Source of the DNA: Lachnoclostridium sp. An118
Lineage (GTDB): Bacteria > Bacillota > Clostridia > Lachnospirales > Lachnospiraceae
Assembly: GCF_002160985.1 (NCBI RefSeq)
Contig: NZ_NFLQ01000005.1
Coordinates: forward strand, 124,001 to 188,000
DNA length: 64,000 nucleotides
Reading direction: 5' to 3'
Under the pieces are notes generated by a model. The model worked only from the letters and a program-made list of their open reading frames with translations, had not been told where the DNA came from and ran no database searches. Positions 25,398 to 33,491 of the stretch are shown here, in pieces. The position numbers and the translations under genes are program-made. Every line of letters starts with the position of its first letter. The stretch's first letter is position 1.

Positions 25398-25838
25398 CTA
25401 ATATATTGCGTACGGTTCCGTACTTTTACCGTCATACACAAATACCTTTATTTCCGTATTTTCATCTACTTCGGCATGAACACCCACTGTATATTCTTTA
25501 TCGGTTACTTTCAGAAAAGAACAGCTGCCACCTGCGGGAATGTTATCAGAAACAATTTCCTTCTCTCCCGCGCTTAGTAAGTGAACAACAATATCAAAAT
25601 CATTTCTATTCTGAATCGTCAGTGCTCCTGTTTGGGATATAACCTTTACATCAGAATAAGTTATTACATACTCGTCAGAGGATTCTGCACAAGATACTGA
25701 GCAATCCCACTGTGTTATATTCCCTGTAGCTTGGTCTTTTCTATATGATTCAGAAGACCTGTATATTACGAATATAAGAATTGCAATTATAGCAAATACA
25801 AGCAATGAACTTAATAATAATGTTATTTTTTTCTTCAT
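25398..25838 (-). CDS. membrane-anchored exported protein
   Basis: A ~146-residue protein with a short basic start (MKKKI), one membrane helix (about 5-27) and an extracytoplasmic beta-rich domain. The outer part contains two Cys (CSVSC) close together. There is no lipobox in the helix. ATG 25838 fits GGAGGG better than the in-frame GTG/ATG starts upstream. No family recognised. AT-rich. Confidence 0.6.
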   Translation of the reverse strand: MKKKITLLLSSLLVFAIIAILIFVIYRSSESYRKDQATGNITQWDCSVSCAESSDEYVITYSDVKVISQTGALTIQNRNDFDIVVHLLSAGEKEIVSDNIPAGGSCSFLKVTDKEYTVGVHAEVDENTEIKVFVYDGKSTEPYAIY

Positions 25839-25852
25839 TGCCATTCCCTCCA

Positions 25853-25868
25853 CAAACTTCGATTTGTC
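25853..25868 (-). repeat. junction repeat copy (ACAAACTTCGATTTGT)
   Basis: Imperfect dyad upstream of the membrane-anchored protein. The GTGGAGGG ribosome-binding region begins inside it on the minus strand. The adjacent GTCGAACAAGACG resembles the GTCGAGCAG of the copy at 26437. Confidence 0.45.
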
Positions 25869-25913
25869 GTCTTGTTCGACTTCTTGAAAAACTATAATTT
25901 AGTCAACTTGGAA

Positions 25914-26423
25914 TTATAGTTTTAAATCATATTCTTTTGGGCTTTGAGCACTTATAGTCACAAATCTTAATTGCTCTTTTTTATCATAAGCATTTTTTAA
26001 TATCATATATCCATTGATCATGCTAACAGAATATCTTTTTATAATGCTTTTTAAATTGTTGTATATTTTTTTGCTACTTTCATTATCATACCAAATTGTA
26101 GATACCGTTGTAGGCAAAATAGTATTCTCAGCATATAATCCACCCAAATCAATAACAATACTTGTTTCATTTGACTTTTGATTTATATGTTTATAATTAT
26201 CAAGTCGTACTATTTTATCGCTTTTTATAACAAGATACTGATTTCCTATATGACTTCCATTAAGAGAAAAGCCAAAATTATCTGTTTTAGTAATGTCTGT
26301 TATTTTATTGCTATCGCTTTTACCGCATCGATAATAGTTTACTATATTGTTTTTTTGAAATTCATTGAATATATTTTCTAAATCTTTTTTCGTTCCAAAC
26401 ACTCGAAAGCTTCTTGAAATCAT
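25914..26423 (-). CDS. uncharacterised 169-residue protein, paralogue B
   Basis: Close paralogue of 6147-6653, starting MISRSFRVFGTKKDLENIF. Differences are scattered and conservative, with no gaps beyond one residue, so both copies look maintained. ATG 26423 is chosen by alignment with paralogue A and the AAGGGTGAT upstream; a longer in-frame start at 26519 adds unrelated residues. No known domain. It lies ~60 bp from a predicted membrane-anchored protein, as paralogue A lies between two lipoproteins. Confidence 0.62.
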   Translation of the reverse strand: MISRSFRVFGTKKDLENIFNEFQKNNIVNYYRCGKSDSNKITDITKTDNFGFSLNGSHIGNQYLVIKSDKIVRLDNYKHINQKSNETSIVIDLGGLYAENTILPTTVSTIWYDNESSKKIYNNLKSIIKRYSVSMINGYMILKNAYDKKEQLRFVTISAQSPKEYDLKL

Positions 26424-26436
26424 TTTAATCACCCTT

Positions 26437-26470
26437 ACAACTTCCAATTTTCTGCTCGACAACTTCCAAA
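26437..26470 (-). repeat. junction repeat copy with internal direct repeat
   Basis: Minus strand: GGAAGTTGT, then CGAGCAGAAAATT, then GGAAGTTGT, directly before the ribosome binding region of paralogue B. The fullest version of the recurring junction sequence. Confidence 0.5.
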
Positions 26471-26551
26471 TCATCAATCTATTTAGCCTATTATAACACC
26501 CTGAATATTCCCCTGTCATTCTATTTCTGGCTCATACGGAATGGCCATACA

Positions 26552-26587
26552 GAAAGGGAGCGGAACATCATCTGTCCGCTCCCTTTC
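26552..26587 (-). terminator. 13-bp perfect stem-loop after the C39 peptidase gene
   Basis: GAAAGGGAGCGGA and its exact complement are separated by 10 bases, 13 bp beyond the peptidase stop. There is no T-run on the minus strand, though an ATATTTTTT follows on the plus strand. Likely a 3' boundary of the operon. Confidence 0.55.
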
Positions 26588-26600
26588 AAATATTTTTTCA

Positions 26601-27515
26601 TCATCCTCTGGAGACCGTCCACATCTCCTTGATCTGGCCGGAGATATCGCTGTAGTTCCAGGTCTTCTCCGTGTTGCTGATGCTGAAGGGGTCGTTGACC
26701 GTCACCTGGCCGTTCTCATAGCCGGTGAGCACGATGAAATGTCCCCCGTCCGTGAAATCTCCCGGCAGCATGCTGCAGATCACAGGGTGTCCCGCCTGCA
26801 GCCGGGCGGCGAGGGTCTCCTCGTCCATCATCCCCTCCTGACAGCTCAGTCCCCACTGGCGGGCCGCACTGTCCAGGAACGCCCAGTAGGTATTGTTCTC
26901 CCCGTCTATGAAGCCGTTCTCCTCGCTGTATTTCGCAAGACGGTATGGCGTGGCCGTGGTATCCCCGGTAAGTCCCACAATGACCATGGACATGCAGGTA
27001 GGGCCGCACCCGCTGGAGGCGATCGTACTGGTGCCGTAGGAACTGTAGCCCCACCGCTCGTCCCACTGGAGATAGTGGGGAATGGCTCCGTTCCCTGTAG
27101 ATGCCTCCACCGTCTCCGGCACAGGATTGTCCTTATTCTCGGCATAGTCCCGCACAAAATCCAGGGTCTCCTCGTTCTGGTCAATGAGGCCGATGATCTC
27201 CTCCGGGCAGCCCTCCGCTCTCGCCTGCTCTTTTACTTCGGCAATCTCCCTGGCCTTCTCCTCCTCCGGCGTCAGCTGCTCCTCTTCTTCCCGGGCCTCC
27301 TGCTCCTCCCGGAGCTGCTGTTCCCTCTGCTGCTCCTCCCGGGCCTTCTCCCGGGAGCTGTGGGCCATGGCAAAGCCTCCCGCAATGCCGGCAGCCAAGA
27401 TCAGGATGGCTGTCCCGAGTATGAGCCTCCTCGTTTTTTGTCTTTCCCTCTGTTCCTTCATCCCCCTGCTGCCATCCGCAGACCTTTGGTTTTTGTCTGT
27501 CCTGTTATGTATCAT
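26601..27515 (-). CDS. membrane-anchored C39-family cysteine peptidase
   Basis: A 304-residue protein: membrane anchor at about 29-52, Glu/Arg-rich coiled coil at about 54-98, and an extracytoplasmic papain-like domain from about 140. The catalytic Cys is in IASSGCGPTCMSMV (about 169). The catalytic His is in DGGHFIVLTGYENGQ (about 255), followed by VNDPF with the usual Asp. C39-like stand-alone peptidases of this kind cleave peptides or cell-wall-associated proteins; target unknown. First of the minus-strand genes downstream of the LspA-like gene. Confidence 0.82.
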   Translation of the reverse strand: MIHNRTDKNQRSADGSRGMKEQRERQKTRRLILGTAILILAAGIAGGFAMAHSSREKAREEQQREQQLREEQEAREEEEQLTPEEEKAREIAEVKEQARAEGCPEEIIGLIDQNEETLDFVRDYAENKDNPVPETVEASTGNGAIPHYLQWDERWGYSSYGTSTIASSGCGPTCMSMVIVGLTGDTTATPYRLAKYSEENGFIDGENNTYWAFLDSAARQWGLSCQEGMMDEETLAARLQAGHPVICSMLPGDFTDGGHFIVLTGYENGQVTVNDPFSISNTEKTWNYSDISGQIKEMWTVSRG

Positions 27516-27539
27516 GTCTGTCTTCCTCTTCTGCTATGG

Positions 27540-27989
27540 TTATTTTCTTCTGGACAAAGCTGCCAGCAGTGTCCCTGCTGCAATACATACATCGCCCAGA
27601 TTAAGGGTCAGTCTGGAAAGTCTCTTCCATCTGCTCTTAAAGGCAAGATAATCCACTACCTTTCCCCGCATCACGCGGTCATAAAGATTGCTGAGAGCAC
27701 CTCCTGTGAGGAGCATCATCCCCGTCTTCTCCACTGTGTGTCCTTTTGTCCTCAGCAGAAATGCGTCTCGCACAAGAAGGACAGCTCCCAGCAGGGCTGA
27801 GAGCTTCATCACGAAACGGGGAGATTTCTCCAGCAAATTAAAAGCAGCGCCCCGGTTGTAGACCTTTCGGAGGACCAGGCGGCCGCCCGCCATCTCCCGG
27901 TCCTCACCCCCGGTCACATTGTCCAGGACATACTGCTTGACCCTAAGGTCCAGAGCCGCAGCCGCGGCCGCAATGGTACAAAATATCAT
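27540..27989 (-). CDS. lspA: signal peptidase II (LspA)-like protein
   Basis: A 149-residue aspartic peptidase-like membrane protein with the motifs VYNRGAAFN, GGALSNLYDRVMRGKVVDYL and LNLGDVCIAAG, which hold the two catalytic Asp of LspA. It has three to four membrane helices. Compared with standard LspA the region is divergent (SN for GN before the Asp). Starts by a 1-base overlap with the stop of the 96-residue gene (TAATG). It would cut lipoprotein signal peptides such as those at 5226 and 6812, and may be a second copy. Confidence 0.75.
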   Translation of the reverse strand: MIFCTIAAAAAALDLRVKQYVLDNVTGGEDREMAGGRLVLRKVYNRGAAFNLLEKSPRFVMKLSALLGAVLLVRDAFLLRTKGHTVEKTGMMLLTGGALSNLYDRVMRGKVVDYLAFKSRWKRLSRLTLNLGDVCIAAGTLLAALSRRK

Positions 27990-28279
27990 TACATTTCCTC
28001 TTTGATGCGCACGATCTGCTCCTCATACTTTTCAATCTGCTCATCCCGCTTTTCAATGGCTTCACAAAGAGCGATCATATCCATATCCTGTATCTCATTT
28101 TTGGTAAATTTTTCATATATGGCTTTCCCGATATCAACGAAATCCCTCTGGTTTCCTCTTTTCAAAAAGCGTATCTCGCTTTTCAGCTTCTGGACCTCTA
28201 TCGTGTCTCCCGCCTTTTTGCCCAGGTCACTTGCCACATCTGCCACTCTTTTCCCGAATCCATCAAAAAAATCTGCCAT
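27989..28279 (-). CDS. small coiled-coil protein
   Basis: A 96-residue charged, helical protein (MADFFDGFGKRVADVASDLG, then a long KLKSEIRFLKRGNQRDF helix and a C-terminal EKRDEQIEKYEEQ coiled coil). It resembles the small helical proteins often found near division or envelope genes in Lachnospiraceae, but I do not know a family. Coupled to the LspA-like gene. Confidence 0.65.
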   Translation of the reverse strand: MADFFDGFGKRVADVASDLGKKAGDTIEVQKLKSEIRFLKRGNQRDFVDIGKAIYEKFTKNEIQDMDMIALCEAIEKRDEQIEKYEEQIVRIKEEM

Positions 28280-28298
28280 GTTTCATCTCTCCTTTGCC

Positions 28299-30005
28299 TC
28301 AGATCTGTCTCAAACGGTCCAGCGTCCTGTACAGATCCAGGGTTCCGTACCCCCACTCTCTGTTGGGGTACTCCTCCCCCGGTCTCTGGCGCGCCCCGAG
28401 GATCAGCAGGTTCTTGAGCTGGAGGGTGTCCGCTCCCCTGCTGCCTGTGTAGTACAGGATCCACTCCATCAGGAGCGCCGCGGCTCCGGCTGTGATGGCC
28501 GCCGCACCGCTGGAACCGGACCGGACAGTGAATCTGCCGCCCGGCAGCGCCCCCTTTACATCCACTCCCGGGGCTGCCAGGTCCGGTTTTATCTTGTCAG
28601 TTCTAGTATATCCTCTGCCGGAATGAATATCAACACTATTCTCCCTTCCATCGTAGAAAGCCGCCGTGATGGCCGAGCGCACCGCAGACGGGGATGTGAG
28701 GGTGATATCCGGATCAGACCGGAGAAAAAACACCTCCCCGTCCAGGAACTCCTGCACAGGGAGCCACACGTGAAAGGCGCCTCCCGCCAGCTGCACCGGC
28801 TCCACCAAAATTTTCCATATGCCGGGGGCCGGCGCCCCGAACCGCAGGAAAATGAGCTGGGAGTCGTTCCTCTCCACCAGGAGCCGGTAATCCACCGTCA
28901 CAAGAGTCCCCTCGAAGACAAACCGGAACTGGGAGCTGCCCCCCTGGATGATGGGGATCCTCTCCCGCACCTCCCCGGAGGGAGACACAAGGGACACCGT
29001 GAGGATATTGGGGATATCTGTCCACAGCTCTGCGACAAACCCCCGCACATTTTCCCCCACCCGGATCTCCACCTCCTCCTGGTCGTCTCCGCTCTCCAGC
29101 ACGCCGTAAAAGTGGTGCCTCTGCGATGCCTCGTTGCCGGCCCCCACCACCACTCCCTTGTTGAGACTGTTGGAATAGTATTCCAGCATCACCGCCAGAG
29201 GGGTTGTGCCGTTGTGCCCTCCCATGGAGCTTCCAAGGGCAATGCACAGGATCAGGGGCAGCCCCCTCCTCTCCGCCAGGTCCACCAGATATTGTATGCC
29301 CAGCATAATATCGTTTTCCTGGTAGCAGTCTGCGTTTTCCGCTATATAGTAGAAATCCCTCAGATACCGCTTTGCTCCCTTCAGCTTGACGACCCCGATG
29401 GCCGCACCGGGGGCTGCCCCCAGGAACCGGTTCTCCTCATCCGCACTCCCCGCCGCCAGGCTGGCCACGTAGGTGCCATGTCCGTTCTCGTCCCGGCTTG
29501 GCACGATGGAAAAAGGGTCCTCTGCTCCCAGGGCCCTGTCTATATCCTCTCTCGTATACTCGCTCCCGTAGAGAAAGCCGGGAGGCTCCGTCCCCTCCTG
29601 CACAGTCTGGTCCCAGATCGCCTCGATACGGGTCCTCCCGTCCAGCTCCCGGAACACAGGATGCGTATAGTCAATGCCTGTGTCGACAAATCCGATCATC
29701 ACATTCTCTCCCATCAGCTCCAGGGTGGGATAGTTCTGCACCGGAGTGATGCCCGCCTGTCCCATAGCTTCCATGTCCAGGAGGGTGTAGCACTGGGGAA
29801 TGGAGCTGTAGGTAAAGCTGCCGAAATCCAGAGGATTGGCCAGGACCTGCTCCACATAGACCACATCGTACCCGGCCCGGGTCCCCTGACGGCAGAGCTG
29901 TTCCTCCGGCACTGTGAAGGCAATCCGGCTGCCCCCGGACTGGATGATGAAATCCCGGTACTCCTCCGAGAGTATCCTCTGACGGCAGAGCTGCTTTTCC
30001 GCCAT
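28299..30005 (-). CDS. S8 subtilisin-like peptidase, Csp (spore germination protease)-like
   Basis: A 568-residue subtilase. Triad: Asp in VMIGFVDTGIDYTHP (about 135), His in ENGHGTYVASLAAGS (about 188) and Ser in SGSSGAAAITAGAAAL (about 510). The Ser motif differs from the usual GTSMAAP. A large insertion between His and Ser, and a short N-terminal propeptide-like region, resemble clostridial CspA/B/C. Whether it acts in germination is inference. Its Shine-Dalgarno (GAGG) is inside the hairpin at 30016-30046. Confidence 0.8.
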   Translation of the reverse strand: MAEKQLCRQRILSEEYRDFIIQSGGSRIAFTVPEEQLCRQGTRAGYDVVYVEQVLANPLDFGSFTYSSIPQCYTLLDMEAMGQAGITPVQNYPTLELMGENVMIGFVDTGIDYTHPVFRELDGRTRIEAIWDQTVQEGTEPPGFLYGSEYTREDIDRALGAEDPFSIVPSRDENGHGTYVASLAAGSADEENRFLGAAPGAAIGVVKLKGAKRYLRDFYYIAENADCYQENDIMLGIQYLVDLAERRGLPLILCIALGSSMGGHNGTTPLAVMLEYYSNSLNKGVVVGAGNEASQRHHFYGVLESGDDQEEVEIRVGENVRGFVAELWTDIPNILTVSLVSPSGEVRERIPIIQGGSSQFRFVFEGTLVTVDYRLLVERNDSQLIFLRFGAPAPGIWKILVEPVQLAGGAFHVWLPVQEFLDGEVFFLRSDPDITLTSPSAVRSAITAAFYDGRENSVDIHSGRGYTRTDKIKPDLAAPGVDVKGALPGGRFTVRSGSSGAAAITAGAAALLMEWILYYTGSRGADTLQLKNLLILGARQRPGEEYPNREWGYGTLDLYRTLDRLRQI

Positions 30006-30015
30006 ATAGAAAACA

Positions 30016-30046
30016 CCTCATATACCTTTGTGATCAGTATATGAGG
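30016..30046 (-). promoter_or_regulatory. hairpin between clpX-like gene and subtilase, covering the Shine-Dalgarno
   Basis: CCTCATATAC and GTATATGAGG are exact 10-bp complements. On the minus strand the 3' arm contains ATGAGG, the ribosome binding site of the subtilase 12 bp on. It could be a weak terminator for the ClpX paralogue (TGTTTTC follows) or a translational switch. Confidence 0.5.
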
Positions 30047-30058
30047 CGAAAGACTGTC

Positions 30059-31489
30059 TTATCCCTCCAGACGCAGGGGCTCCTGTCCCCTCAGGGTGAT
30101 GACCGGTCCCCCGGTCCCCTCTATGTAGCTTTCGGTGATGGTCACCTGGCCGATGCTGTCATCCTTGGGGATCTCGTACATGATATCCAGCATAAAGTCC
30201 TCGATGATGGCCCGCAGAGCCCTGGCTCCGGTATCCTTCTTCATAGCCTTTCTGGCAATGGCACGGAGTGCGCCCTCGTCAAAATCCAGCTTCACTTCAT
30301 CCAGGGCCAGCAGCTTCTGGTACTGCTTGAGGATGGCGTTTTTTGGCTCCTTCAGTATCTTGACCAGCATATCTTCATCCAGCCCTCTGAGGGTACAGAT
30401 GATGGGAAGACGTCCCAGGAACTCGGGTATCATCCCAAAGCTCCGCAGGTCCTCTGTGGAGACCCTGGAGAGGAGGTCCTTATCGTTGTCGTATTTATCC
30501 TTCAGGTCCGCGTTAAAACCGATGGAAGACTGTTTGGTCAGCCTCTCCTTGATGATGTTGTCCAGATCCGGGAACGCGCCGCCACAGATAAAGAGGATGT
30601 TCCTGGTGTTGACCGTGGTCAGAGGCACCATGGCGTTCTTGCTGTTGGCCCCTACCGGCACTTCCACTTCACTGCCCTCCAGGAGCTTGAGCATTCCCTG
30701 CTGGACGGACTCGCCGCTCACATCCCGCTGGTTTGTGTTCTTCTTCTTGGCGATCTTGTCGATCTCATCGATAAAGATGATGCCCTGCTCCGCTTTCTCC
30801 ACATCATTGTCCGCGGCGGCCAGGAGCTTGGACACAACGCTCTCAATGTCATCCCCGATGTAGCCGGCCTCGGTGAGGGAGGTGGCGTCTGTGATGGCCA
30901 GCGGCACATCCAGCAGCCGGGCCAGGGTCTTCACCATGTAGGTTTTTCCCGAACCGGTGGGCCCGATCATGAGAATATTGGATTTCTCGATCTCTATGTC
31001 ATCCATGGTGTCAGTGGCCACACGCTTGTAGTGGTTGTAGACAGCCACGGAAATCACCTTTTTTGCGTACTCCTGCCCCACCACGTACTCGTCCAGCCTG
31101 GCCTTTATCTTGTGGGGTGCGGGAATGTGGTTGATGTCTATGAGGGGCTTCTTCTCCTCCCCCTCCTTTTTCTTCTTGACCTTCTGCTGGCGGGGGGCCG
31201 CGTTTTCCAGGTCGGACATGTTAAAGATCTGGACACCCGGTATGTTCATCAGTTTGCTGTAGTCGATCTGACCGCTTGTCATGGCGTCAAAACTCTTCTG
31301 CATGCAGTCCGAACACACGGAAATATTGTTGGGGAGGTCGATGAGCTTTCCCGTCACACTCTCGGGCCTGTGGCAGATAAAGCAGAACTTCTCGTACCCG
31401 TCGTCCTTCTTTTTCTCTTCCACATGCACGTCCTTGTCTTCCACTTTTTCTATCTCGTTTTCATTTCTGTTGTTCTCGTTCTCTGACAT
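30059..31489 (-). CDS. clpX: ClpX-type protease ATPase subunit, paralogue with N-terminal extension
   Basis: A 476-residue AAA+ unfoldase. It has an extra ~30 residue charged N-terminus before the zinc-binding domain (CFICHRPE, then CSDC). Walker A GPTGSGKT (about 170), Walker B IIFIDEIDKIA, pore loop GYIGDD, and the SSIGF tripeptide loop needed for ClpP docking are all present. Normal ClpX is about 420 residues without the extension, and the usual clpP partner is absent here, so this may be a second ClpX. Substrate adaptors unknown. Confidence 0.85.
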   Translation of the reverse strand: MSENENNRNENEIEKVEDKDVHVEEKKKDDGYEKFCFICHRPESVTGKLIDLPNNISVCSDCMQKSFDAMTSGQIDYSKLMNIPGVQIFNMSDLENAAPRQQKVKKKKEGEEKKPLIDINHIPAPHKIKARLDEYVVGQEYAKKVISVAVYNHYKRVATDTMDDIEIEKSNILMIGPTGSGKTYMVKTLARLLDVPLAITDATSLTEAGYIGDDIESVVSKLLAAADNDVEKAEQGIIFIDEIDKIAKKKNTNQRDVSGESVQQGMLKLLEGSEVEVPVGANSKNAMVPLTTVNTRNILFICGGAFPDLDNIIKERLTKQSSIGFNADLKDKYDNDKDLLSRVSTEDLRSFGMIPEFLGRLPIICTLRGLDEDMLVKILKEPKNAILKQYQKLLALDEVKLDFDEGALRAIARKAMKKDTGARALRAIIEDFMLDIMYEIPKDDSIGQVTITESYIEGTGGPVITLRGQEPLRLEG

Positions 31490-31525
31490 GTTACATCCTT
31501 TCTATATATAATGCACGGGCACTCC

Positions 31526-33487
31526 CTATTCCAGCATCTGAAGGAACTGTTCCTCCGTCAGTATGGGCACGCCCAGCTCCTTTGCTTTCCTGTTCTTGGA
31601 GGATGTGGAGGCAGCGTCGTTGTTGATGAGGTAGCTGGTCTTTGAGGTGACAGAGCCTGTCACCTTTCCGCCTTTGCTCTCGATGAGACTCTTCAGCTCA
31701 CTCCTGTTCGCGAAGTGCTCCACGCTCCCGGTAATGACAAAGGTAGTGCCCTCCAGGGTCCTTCCTCCCTCATCCGCCGTCTCCTGCTCAATATGCACCT
31801 CTCTCAGGAGCTCTCTGTACACCTGCCGGTGGGTCTCGTCCTCAAAGTAATCCACATAGGCCTTTGCGATGACACCGCCCACGCCGGGCGCTGCACTGAG
31901 CTCCTCCTCGGTGAGGTCCGGAAGGGCCTCCGGTGAGACCTTCATTTCCCGGCAGATCACCTTGGCGACCGCCACCCCGATGCCCGGGATGCCCAGGCTG
32001 TAGAGCAGACGGGGAAGGGTGGTCTCTCTGGCCCTCTCCGCGCTCTCGATCAGATTCTGGCAGGATTTCTCCCCGAAGCCCTCCATCTCCTGTATTTCCT
32101 CCCTGTGCCGGTCCAGATGGAACAGATCGCCGTAGGTCTGGATAAATCCTCTGGCAATAAATTTTTCAAGGGTGGCCTCGGAGAGCCCCTCTATATTCAT
32201 GGCATCCCGGCTCACGAACAGGGCGTAGGACTTTATCTGCTTTGCCTGACAGGACGGGTTGGTGCAGTACAGCGTCTTTGCGCTGCCCTCCTGCCGTATC
32301 TCGGTCGCGCCTCCGCACACCGGACAGACCCCGGGGATGTCCCTGACACCGCTGCGGGTAAGATTCCTGGCAATCTGAGGGATGATCATATTTGCCTTGT
32401 ACACTTCAATCCTGTCTCCGACGCCAAGCTCCAGCTCTTCCATGATGCTGATATTGTGGACACTGGCGCGGCTCACGGTAGTTCCCTCCAGCTCAACCGG
32501 ATCGAAGATGGCCACCGGATTGATAAGGCCGGTCCTCGATGGGCTCCACTCGATCTCCCGCAGAGTCGTCTCCCGGGTCTCGTCCGCCCACTTGAACGCA
32601 TAGGAGTCTCTCGGGAATTTTGCCGTCCTCCCCAGGGACTCACCGTACCTTATATCATCATATATTAGCACAAGACCATCTGAGGGAAAATCGTTTTGCG
32701 CTATTCTTTCTGAAAATTTAATAACTTCCGCCTCTATATCCGCCGGAGCCACCACGTAGTGCTCCACCACCTCGAAGCCCTGCTCCTTCAGCCAGTCCAG
32801 CTGAAAGGCCCTGGAGTTGTGGAAGTCCACATCCTCCGCCCGGACAAGAGAAAAGGCGTAGAAACGCACGTTCCTCCTGGCCGTGACCTCGCTGCTCAGC
32901 TGGCGCACAGAGCCGCTGCACAGATTCCGGGGATTTTTGTACCTGGCGTCCGCATCCGGGATTTCCTCATTGATGCGCTCGAAATCCCTGTAGCCGATGA
33001 CCGCCTCCCCCCGCAGGATAAGCTCGCCCTGGTAGGGAATGCGAAGAGGAATGTTCTTGAACACCCGGGCATTTCCGGTGATCACTTCTCCCACCTCCCC
33101 GTTTCCCCGGGTGACGGCCTTTGTGAGATTACCGCCCTGGTAGGTAAGGACAATGGTAAGGCCGTCCATCTTCCAGGACATGACCACGTCGTGGTCCCCC
33201 GCAAAGGCCCGCAGCTCCCCCACATCCTTGGTCTTGTCAAGGGAGAGCATAGGGCTCTCATGCCTCTCCTTTGGCAGCTCGCTGACCACCTCGTATCCCA
33301 CATGGATGGTGGGGCTGCCTGCCAGGGTGACATGGAGCTCCCTCTCCAGCTGTGTCAGCTCATCGTAGAGTGCATCGTACTCGTAGTTGCTCATGATCTC
33401 CCGGGACTCCTGGTAGTAGGCTCTCCCTGCCCGGTCCAAAAGCTCCACCAGCTCCTGCATCCTCTGCTTCTTCTTTGCTGTATCCAT
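31526..33487 (-). CDS. ligA: NAD-dependent DNA ligase LigA
   Basis: A 653-residue enzyme joining nicked DNA with NAD+. Adenylation Lys is in VMSWKMDGLTIVLTY. OB-fold follows, then Cys4 zinc finger (CPVCGG, then CTNPSCQAK), helix-hairpin-helix repeats (LGIPGIGVAVAKVI) and the C-terminal BRCT domain (TTFVITGSVEHF). ATG 33487 aligns with normal LigA starts and leaves 4 bp to the pseudouridine synthase gene; ATG 33511 would overlap it by 20 bp. Confidence 0.93.
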   Translation of the reverse strand: MDTAKKKQRMQELVELLDRAGRAYYQESREIMSNYEYDALYDELTQLERELHVTLAGSPTIHVGYEVVSELPKERHESPMLSLDKTKDVGELRAFAGDHDVVMSWKMDGLTIVLTYQGGNLTKAVTRGNGEVGEVITGNARVFKNIPLRIPYQGELILRGEAVIGYRDFERINEEIPDADARYKNPRNLCSGSVRQLSSEVTARRNVRFYAFSLVRAEDVDFHNSRAFQLDWLKEQGFEVVEHYVVAPADIEAEVIKFSERIAQNDFPSDGLVLIYDDIRYGESLGRTAKFPRDSYAFKWADETRETTLREIEWSPSRTGLINPVAIFDPVELEGTTVSRASVHNISIMEELELGVGDRIEVYKANMIIPQIARNLTRSGVRDIPGVCPVCGGATEIRQEGSAKTLYCTNPSCQAKQIKSYALFVSRDAMNIEGLSEATLEKFIARGFIQTYGDLFHLDRHREEIQEMEGFGEKSCQNLIESAERARETTLPRLLYSLGIPGIGVAVAKVICREMKVSPEALPDLTEEELSAAPGVGGVIAKAYVDYFEDETHRQVYRELLREVHIEQETADEGGRTLEGTTFVITGSVEHFANRSELKSLIESKGGKVTGSVTSKTSYLINNDAASTSSKNRKAKELGVPILTEEQFLQMLE

Positions 33488-33491
33488 TTTT

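Noticed and set aside
24840-26475. Reading the junction repeats as integron attC sites
   Set aside because: No integron integrase is seen, the copies are short and variable, and they do not keep a clear GTTRRRY/RYYYAAC core pair.
28002-30044. 680-codon plus-strand open frame opposite the subtilase and LspA region
   Set aside because: It lies antisense to several well-supported genes, has no domain, and is explained by GC-rich third positions on the opposite strand.
30041-31486. 481-codon plus-strand frame opposite the clpX-like gene
   Set aside because: Antisense shadow of an unmistakable AAA+ gene.
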